Shown piece after piece: positions 19,011 through 24,465 of a DNA stretch of 24,465 nt. Within the stretch, counting starts at the first letter, position 1. Each line of letters opens with the position of its first letter. Source of the stretch: a virus. Under the pieces are notes generated by a model, which saw only the letters and a list, made by a program, of their open reading frames with translations, was not told the DNA's origin and searched no databases. The stretch is from the IMG/VR virus record IMGVR_UViG_3300030104_005084, positions 1 to 24,465 of that record. One strand, written 5' to 3'. The position numbers and the translations under genes are program-made.

Positions 19011-21146
19011 ATGGCATTAATGGACAAACCTCTACCAGACGAAGACTCAGATTCTAGCTTAGTTGTACCTCTAGCGGAAACTGGTGACGTTGAAGCGGAG
19101 AATACTGAGTATCACGGTGCGGTAGCATTCATAAAGTCACAATATAACCGCGCAAAAGACGCAAGATTGAGTGATGAAGAGAGATGGCTAGACTCATACC
19201 GTAATTATCGAGGTATTTACTCCAGTGAAGTGCAATTTACCGAAACTGAGAAGTCTAAAGCCTTCATAAAAATCACAAAAACCAAGGTTTTAGCGGCTTA
19301 TGCTCAACTAGTGGACGTATTATTCGCAGGAAGTAAGTTTCCTATTGGAATTGAAGCTAGAAAGTACCCAAATAACGTAGCAGATACAATTTCTTTTAAT
19401 CCAAACGCCCTTACTGAAGAAAAAGTCAAAGAAGAAGCAGGTGTAGATTATAAAATACCCAATAATGTAGTGCGACCTGACCTCGCTAAAGACTTAGGCA
19501 TCTATAAAGAAAATTTAGCAGTCATCGAGGACGATTTAGAACTAGGCGCAGGTAAACTACCAGGGTCTATTACTTATGAACCTGCAAAAGTAGCTGCTAT
19601 GAAGATGGAAAAGCTGATGCATGATCAGCTAGACGAAAGTGAAGCACCAAAACACCTAAGATCTCTATCTTTCGAGACCGTACTGTTTGGTACTGGCGTA
19701 ATGAAGGGTCCATTTGCCCAATCTAAGGAATATCCGCGTTGGTCAGAGGACGGTGACTACGACCCCATTATGGAAACCATACCAAAGATGGAATATGTCT
19801 CTATTTGGGATTTTTACCCAGATCCTGACGCAAGAAATATGTCTGAGGCAGAGTTTACCATACAACGCCACAGAATGAACCGAACTCAGCTAAGATCTCT
19901 AAAGAAACGCCCCCACTTTCGTAATGAGTCTATAGAATTAGCTGTCGAATACGGACCAAACTACGAGCGTAGTTACTGGGAAGATCACATGGAAGATGAC
20001 GGTGTCAGCCATGAGATGGATCGATATGAAGTTTTAGAATACTGGGGAATATTAGATACTGAGTTAGCAGAAGAAGCTGACATAGATATTCCAAGAAAAC
20101 TAGCTAAACAGGATGAGATCCAAGTAAATATCTGGATTTGTAATGGGCAGATTCTACGACTAGTTCTTAATCCATTTACTCCTAGCCGTATTCCTTATCT
20201 ATCTGTTCCCTACGAGATTAACCCCTACTCATTCTGGGGTATCGGTGTAGCCGAAAATATGGAAGACACCCAACTCCTGATGAATGGCTTTATGAGGATG
20301 GCTGTAGATAACGCAGCCCTGTCTGGTAACTTAATATTCGAGATAGACGAGACTAACCTAGTACCAGGACAGGATATGAGTATATACCCAGGAAAGGTAT
20401 TTCGTAGGCAGTCAGGAAGCCCTGGGGCTGCTATCTTCTCAACCTCGCCAAAGAATACCGCACAAGAGAATTTATACCTATTCGACAAGGCTCGACAACT
20501 GGCAGATGAGGCTACTGGTATACCTAGCTACTCGCATGGTTCTGGAGCCGTTGGTGGTGTAGGACGAACTGCCAGTGGTATGTCTATGTTGATGGGGGCT
20601 GCAGCGCAAAACATCAAAGCCGTAGTCAGAAACGTGGATGACTACTTACTGGGTCCACTAGGTAAAAGCCTGTTTGCATTTAATATGCAGTTCAACTTTG
20701 ATCCTGAAATGGTTGGAGATTTAGACGTAAAGGCTAGAGGTACAGAGAGCCTAATGCGAAACGAGGTGCGTAGCCAACGACTACTACAGTTTATGCAGAT
20801 GACTAGTAATGAGGTTATGGCTCCGTTTGTTAAATATGATTACATCCTGAGAGAACTCGCTGCTTCTATGGATCTCGATGAAGAAAAAATCTTAAACGAT
20901 CCTAGAGAAGCGGCAATACAACAGAAGATGATGGCAGAGATACAAGCTATGATGCCTCAGCCACCTGCCCCACCACCTAATGCTGCAGCCTCTGCAGTAC
21001 CCCCAGTTTCAGATCCTACAGGAAACGGTGGTGGAACCATAGTTCAAGGACAAGCTCCTGAGCCAGATGCTGCAGGATTCACTGGTCAAGGTGGCGGTGA
21101 TAATGGCGGCAATCCACAGCCACAACCACAAGGAATTATTCAATGA
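19011..21146 (+). CDS. Portal protein
   Basis: 711 aa from the ATG one base after the TerL stop; the longer reading from 18945 lies in TerL. Size, position directly behind TerL and content fit a portal (head-tail connector) of the large podovirus/P22-like type. It has a long helical and mixed body, NPYSFWGIGVAENMEDTQLLMNG and ASGMSMLMGAAAQNIK (stem-like helices), and a C-terminal helix followed by a Pro/Gly/Gln-rich tail (about 650-711). No catalytic motif is expected. The exact portal family is not certain. Confidence 0.82.
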   Translation: MALMDKPLPDEDSDSSLVVPLAETGDVEAENTEYHGAVAFIKSQYNRAKDARLSDEERWLDSYRNYRGIYSSEVQFTETEKSKAFIKITKTKVLAAYAQLVDVLFAGSKFPIGIEARKYPNNVADTISFNPNALTEEKVKEEAGVDYKIPNNVVRPDLAKDLGIYKENLAVIEDDLELGAGKLPGSITYEPAKVAAMKMEKLMHDQLDESEAPKHLRSLSFETVLFGTGVMKGPFAQSKEYPRWSEDGDYDPIMETIPKMEYVSIWDFYPDPDARNMSEAEFTIQRHRMNRTQLRSLKKRPHFRNESIELAVEYGPNYERSYWEDHMEDDGVSHEMDRYEVLEYWGILDTELAEEADIDIPRKLAKQDEIQVNIWICNGQILRLVLNPFTPSRIPYLSVPYEINPYSFWGIGVAENMEDTQLLMNGFMRMAVDNAALSGNLIFEIDETNLVPGQDMSIYPGKVFRRQSGSPGAAIFSTSPKNTAQENLYLFDKARQLADEATGIPSYSHGSGAVGGVGRTASGMSMLMGAAAQNIKAVVRNVDDYLLGPLGKSLFAFNMQFNFDPEMVGDLDVKARGTESLMRNEVRSQRLLQFMQMTSNEVMAPFVKYDYILRELAASMDLDEEKILNDPREAAIQQKMMAEIQAMMPQPPAPPPNAAASAVPPVSDPTGNGGGTIVQGQAPEPDAAGFTGQGGGDNGGNPQPQPQGIIQ

Positions 21147-21214
21147 AATACTGCAAACCGTGTGAATCAAAAATGACCTGTAAAACAACAGGGAAGTGTT
21201 CAAAGAAAAATTAA
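21143..21214 (+). CDS. 23-aa four-Cys peptide after portal
   Basis: ATGA overlap with the portal stop. The peptide starts MKYCKPCESK and has four Cys at 4, 7, 13 and 19 among many Lys (C-x2-C-x5-C-x5-C), enough for a tiny zinc knuckle or disulfide knot. Its TAA overlaps the next ATG. Similar tiny four-Cys peptides occur beside portal genes in marine phages as far as I recall. Confidence 0.6.
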   Translation: MKYCKPCESKMTCKTTGKCSKKN

Positions 21215-21429
21215 TGGATAAGAAATTTTACCAGTCGTTATTACCTTTGGTAAACGACAAATTACAATACGAAACCTTAAAACATTACGCTGATCAAAGA
21301 ATAGAGTTTCTACGAACTTCTTTAGAAACCTGTAAGGATCAACACCGCGTCTTAGAGATGCAGGGTGCAATAGCGGAACTTAGAAGGATAGCTACTCTTA
21401 GAGATGAAACTATCATGGGTGCAGAATGA
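21214..21429 (+). CDS. Hypothetical 71-aa helical protein
   Basis: ATG at 21214 by TAATG overlap; the longer reading from 21196 is unlikely. Mostly helical, with a Lys-rich start (MDKKFYQSLLPLV) and RIEFLRTSLETCKDQ, EMQGAIAELRRIATLRDE, a pattern found in small proteins between portal and scaffold or capsid genes of podoviruses. Function unknown. Confidence 0.7.
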   Translation: MDKKFYQSLLPLVNDKLQYETLKHYADQRIEFLRTSLETCKDQHRVLEMQGAIAELRRIATLRDETIMGAE

Positions 21430-21629
21430 TATCTACTTGGGTAGCTATCGTAACAATCTGCAACGGAATGATGGCTTTTGATTGTGACTCTATAGTCCAT
21501 CGAAAGACTTTCGAGCAAATGATTAATTGTCAGGAAGAGCTTACGATGTTTTTAGCTCTCGCAGAAAAGAGCAACGTCATAGCTTTTGGTGGATGCCACA
21601 AAGTTTCTGTGGACGCAAATTTACTTTAA
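21426..21629 (+). CDS. Small two-Cys protein (family copy D), 67 aa
   Basis: ATGA overlap with the previous gene. The hydrophobic start MISTWVAIVTICNG is followed by RKTFEQMINC (C35) and GGC (C57), the layout shared with copies A, B and C; it has two extra Cys (12, 20) in the first part. Likely exported or membrane-anchored. Function unknown. Confidence 0.65.
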   Translation: MISTWVAIVTICNGMMAFDCDSIVHRKTFEQMINCQEELTMFLALAEKSNVIAFGGCHKVSVDANLL

Positions 21630-21642
21630 TTAGGAATATTTC

Positions 21643-24423
21643 ATGGGTGTTCTACAAGACCTACTAGACAGGGATGAAAACGAACCACAAGGATATCTAG
21701 AACTAATGCTAGATAATGTGGTGGGTTTAGATAATAACCGCACCAGTGTAGGTGAAGCCCTTGGACAGAAGATCAACGAGGATGAACTTCAATTTCTTAA
21801 AGATACTGGAATGGGTATCTATGAAGGTGCAAAAGAGTTTGTTCAAAATCCAATAGAGACTACCAAAGAAGTAGTTACTGATGTTGCAACGTCTGTAAAA
21901 GATTTATTTACAAAAAACGAAGAAGAACGTCTTCAGGAAATGTTTGGTGTGGATAGCTCAGAAGCCACTCCTGAACAGATTAACCAAATGAGAGAAGGTA
22001 GATTTGGAGACTTTCTCAACACAGCTTCATTAGTTCCTGTGGCAGGTGGTGCTTTTAAGGCAGGTAAATCTTTAGCCAGTGTACTCCCTGAACTAGAGAT
22101 AAACCCTAACACCGTAGGGATGAACTTAGGAAACATAAAATTTAAAAAAGAAAAACTAGATGACGCTGATTTAAATGACGAAAATATAGACTCTCTTACT
22201 GAAGAACTAATGTCTGTAGCAGCGTACCAAGCAGCAAATATGGGTAAGAACGGAAGCCCTCCAATAAATTCAATTAAGGGATATAAGTTATTTAGAATAA
22301 ATAGAGAAACTGGAGAGCTATTCCCTTTATATGTAGATGCTAAAACAGCAATACCCATAAACGAATGGGTTCCTGCAATAGCAGGAGATTTAACAAAATC
22401 TGGTAAAGTTAAATCTGAGATAGGTGAGCTTGCATACCGTCCAGGGTTTCATGCTGCCCAATTACCTTGGGTAAATCATATTGGTTCTAAGTTTGAGATT
22501 ACTAAAGAAAAATTTGACGAGCTAAAAGCTGATGGAGCTAACAATCTAATACAAGAAAATACTAAATCAGGTACAAAGTATTACGAGAGACTAAGAGATG
22601 AGGACACCGTATGGGCAGAAGTTGAGATGCCTAACGATGTTGATTGGCAGTCAGAGGCTAATGCAAAGGCAAGAATTAAAAAGGACGGTACTCCTGAAGC
22701 TAAGACTGCACACATAACAGACCAAATTCCAGTAGGTGGTACATATCTATATAATACCAAGGCAGGTAACCCTAACCAGTGGCTTATTGGCGGCTCGATG
22801 AAAATAAACAGGGTACTGGATGATGCTGAAGTAGAAAAAATTAATATGGATGCAGGGGTACTTGGTTCAGATATGCCAAGAAAACCCTACAGCCAAAACA
22901 ATAAAGTACCTGCGTCAGTAGCAAAACAAACGGATGAAATGCTCAACACCAGTAAAGTCGTTCCAGGAGGTAATCCTGAGTTTGGTCCTACTGGAAGAAT
23001 ATCCACAAGAATGCCTCTACAAGCCCCTGTAAAAGATGAAATTCCAACGGAAGAATTTTACTCAGGTGAGCTTATTATTGATAGGAATGTAATGGATGAA
23101 GCAGGTACAACTGAAAAAAATATGGAGTACCTTGCTTCCAATCGTGAACAAAGTGATGACGTAGTAAAATCAAAAGGTAAAGAAAGACCTTTATTCACTT
23201 CCACAACTCCTAATCCGTATGAAGATATAGGAGATGTACCCTACTTTCCTGGATTTAAAGCATTAGAAGGAATGTCTACGGAAGACAGGGTAAAGTTCGT
23301 ATCTGCTATGCAGAAGGAAAATTTAGAATGGGTAATGACTAAACTACCTAAAGGCTTTCAAGACAGAGCAAAACTCTGGTATACTGGTGCTAATAGATTT
23401 TCAGAAGAGCTTGCTTCTAAATATGGCGTTCCAAGACAGTCAATGTCAGGAGTCCTTGCAGCACTATCACCTCAAAAGGATTGGTTTCAAAATGCATCTC
23501 TTGCTGAACGAGTAGCAGATGCCGCAATCAATAATAGAAACTTCCCTTGGTCCTCTGAAATGAGTGCGGTTGTAAATAAATACCCCACTTTTAAAACAGG
23601 GGGTCGTGGTAAAAACGCAGCTATTTGGGAGAGTATTCAAGGAAAGAAATACTCTGAGTTAGAAACCACTAAGCAGAAGGCTATGTGGATAAGAGCGTAT
23701 GATGAAGCGCATAATCCTAAAACCTATAGAGCCTTAACACCAGAAGGTGATTTAGGAGACATAATTCTATCAGGTAATTCTCCCAAGGATATTGCATGGG
23801 GTGGATTTAATCCCATTGAGAAAGCGGTAGATGCTTTGGAAAGTGGTGGAGATTTTAAAGTTTTATCCGATGCTATGGGCGGTCAGCACAAGGTAAGAAA
23901 CTTCTTTAATAATATAGAAGTGCCTTTTTCAGATATGGGTGACGTTACTATTGATACTCACGCTATTGCGGCTGCTTTAATGAGACCTTTGGGAGGAGAT
24001 GATCGATTAGTTGCACAAGGACTTGGTGCAATTGGGGGTCAGAATAAATACCTTGGGGCAAAGGGTAATTATGGTTTTATAGCTGATGATTATCGGGATG
24101 TAGCAGATAATAGAGGACTGCTTCCAAGGGAAGTACAATCTATTACTTGGGAAGGTATTCGGTCTTTGTTTAATAACAAGAGTGATGCCGTAAAGCGCAA
24201 AGTAAATACTATCTGGTCACAAGTGGATAAAGGCAATCTTACCCAACAACAAGCTTTAGATCTAATTGAGTCAGAATTGGGGGGGTTTGGTGCAACCAAC
24301 CAAGTACTTACGCCTAGAACTAATAGATCAATATCTGCAGGTGGCTCGACTATGTTTGCCGCAGGAGGACTAGCATTGCTCGATGAAGCAGAGGAAGAAG
24401 AAGGTTTTGCTTCTCCTAAATAA
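21643..24423 (+). CDS. Large polyvalent-type protein, 926 aa
   Basis: A multidomain protein of a size typical for internal virion or polyvalent proteins that enter the cell with phage DNA. Residues 1-200 are acidic and helical. Region 1 (about 212-400) has GYKLFRINRETGELFPLYVD, ELAYRPGFHAAQLPWVNHIG, VWAEVEMPNDVDW and HITDQIPVGG, which I recall from other large phage proteins. Region 2 (about 540-850) has RFSEELASKYG, GVLAALSPQKDW and GGQHKVRNFFNN (K750) followed by VTIDTHA (D771), an HhH-GPD-like arrangement. The C-terminus is acidic (EAEEEEGF). ATG at 21643 with AGGA upstream. It stands where podoviruses often keep structural genes. Confidence 0.75.
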   Translation: MGVLQDLLDRDENEPQGYLELMLDNVVGLDNNRTSVGEALGQKINEDELQFLKDTGMGIYEGAKEFVQNPIETTKEVVTDVATSVKDLFTKNEEERLQEMFGVDSSEATPEQINQMREGRFGDFLNTASLVPVAGGAFKAGKSLASVLPELEINPNTVGMNLGNIKFKKEKLDDADLNDENIDSLTEELMSVAAYQAANMGKNGSPPINSIKGYKLFRINRETGELFPLYVDAKTAIPINEWVPAIAGDLTKSGKVKSEIGELAYRPGFHAAQLPWVNHIGSKFEITKEKFDELKADGANNLIQENTKSGTKYYERLRDEDTVWAEVEMPNDVDWQSEANAKARIKKDGTPEAKTAHITDQIPVGGTYLYNTKAGNPNQWLIGGSMKINRVLDDAEVEKINMDAGVLGSDMPRKPYSQNNKVPASVAKQTDEMLNTSKVVPGGNPEFGPTGRISTRMPLQAPVKDEIPTEEFYSGELIIDRNVMDEAGTTEKNMEYLASNREQSDDVVKSKGKERPLFTSTTPNPYEDIGDVPYFPGFKALEGMSTEDRVKFVSAMQKENLEWVMTKLPKGFQDRAKLWYTGANRFSEELASKYGVPRQSMSGVLAALSPQKDWFQNASLAERVADAAINNRNFPWSSEMSAVVNKYPTFKTGGRGKNAAIWESIQGKKYSELETTKQKAMWIRAYDEAHNPKTYRALTPEGDLGDIILSGNSPKDIAWGGFNPIEKAVDALESGGDFKVLSDAMGGQHKVRNFFNNIEVPFSDMGDVTIDTHAIAAALMRPLGGDDRLVAQGLGAIGGQNKYLGAKGNYGFIADDYRDVADNRGLLPREVQSITWEGIRSLFNNKSDAVKRKVNTIWSQVDKGNLTQQQALDLIESELGGFGATNQVLTPRTNRSISAGGSTMFAAGGLALLDEAEEEEGFASPK

Positions 24424-24432
24424 GGAAATTAA

Positions 24433-24465
24433 ATGGACCCTTTAACACAGCATCATTTTTATAAC
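24433..24465 (+). CDS. Start of the next gene (cut by right edge)
   Basis: ATG at 24433 with AAGGA 6 nt upstream opens a frame (MDPLTQHHFYN) without stop to the window end. Only 11 codons are visible, so no product can be named; it follows the 926-aa gene by 9 bp. Confidence 0.5.
   Translation, partial: MDPLTQHHFYN

Noticed and set aside
21933-22358. 141-aa minus-strand ORF
   Set aside because: Antisense to the 926-aa gene, hydrophobic low-information sequence, isolated from any leftward operon.
1-24465. CRISPR array, insertion sequence or transposase
   Set aside because: No regularly spaced repeats, no terminal inverted repeats with a transposase frame, and no DDE or serine-recombinase motifs seen.

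Overview
The window looks like part of the genome of a tailed phage (Caudoviricetes) that can integrate into its host. It carries a phage replication set (PolA, helicase, primase), ThyX, a tyrosine integrase, an endonuclease VII-like enzyme, small and large terminase subunits, a portal protein and a very large multidomain protein. The likely host is an alphaproteobacterium, probably marine. Evidence for this is a DUF1127 gene, an IGHNGGP motif in the integrase, and a tRNA-Asn-like 3' half at the presumed attP. Small proteins in the late region also resemble, from memory, those of marine podoviruses. Host and virion type are inferences. No RNA polymerase, recognisable lysogeny repressor, capsid or tail gene lies in the window.

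Left arm (1-6760, minus strand), in order of transcription: a small gene (6760), terminator, the int-thyX-small ORF operon (6415-4259), terminator, the attP-like tRNA half (4127-4167), then an exported Cys protein, the primase, an HNH-like remnant and a small gene (3970-2485), terminator, and last the helicase, a 23-residue membrane peptide, a 97-aa protein and PolA, which runs off the left edge. Phage genes lie on both sides of the tRNA half, so this reads as attP of a free phage genome and not as an att site at a host junction.

Centre (6761-7106): a divergent intergenic region with two DnaA-box-like sites and a very AT-rich stretch, a good candidate for a replication origin and early regulatory switch.

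Right early arm (7107-13184, plus strand): about 16 small, tightly packed, mostly unknown genes with ATGA/TAATG overlaps. Recognisable among them are a DUF932 protein and a DUF2786-type protein. The block ends at a terminator and is followed by about 660 bp of non-coding DNA ending in a near-consensus sigma70 promoter.

Late region (13892 to right edge, plus strand): an acidic protein, the Endo VII-like nuclease, a DUF1127 protein, several small membrane or exported proteins, a holin/XhlA-like coiled-coil membrane protein, TerS, TerL, portal, a 23-aa four-Cys peptide, further small proteins and a 926-aa polyvalent-type protein. Four short proteins scattered over both arms share one layout: a hydrophobic N-terminus followed by two Cys 19-26 residues apart. 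GTTAAG/CACTTAAC-type repeats next to several promoters and to attP suggest a shared regulator or integrase arm sites.
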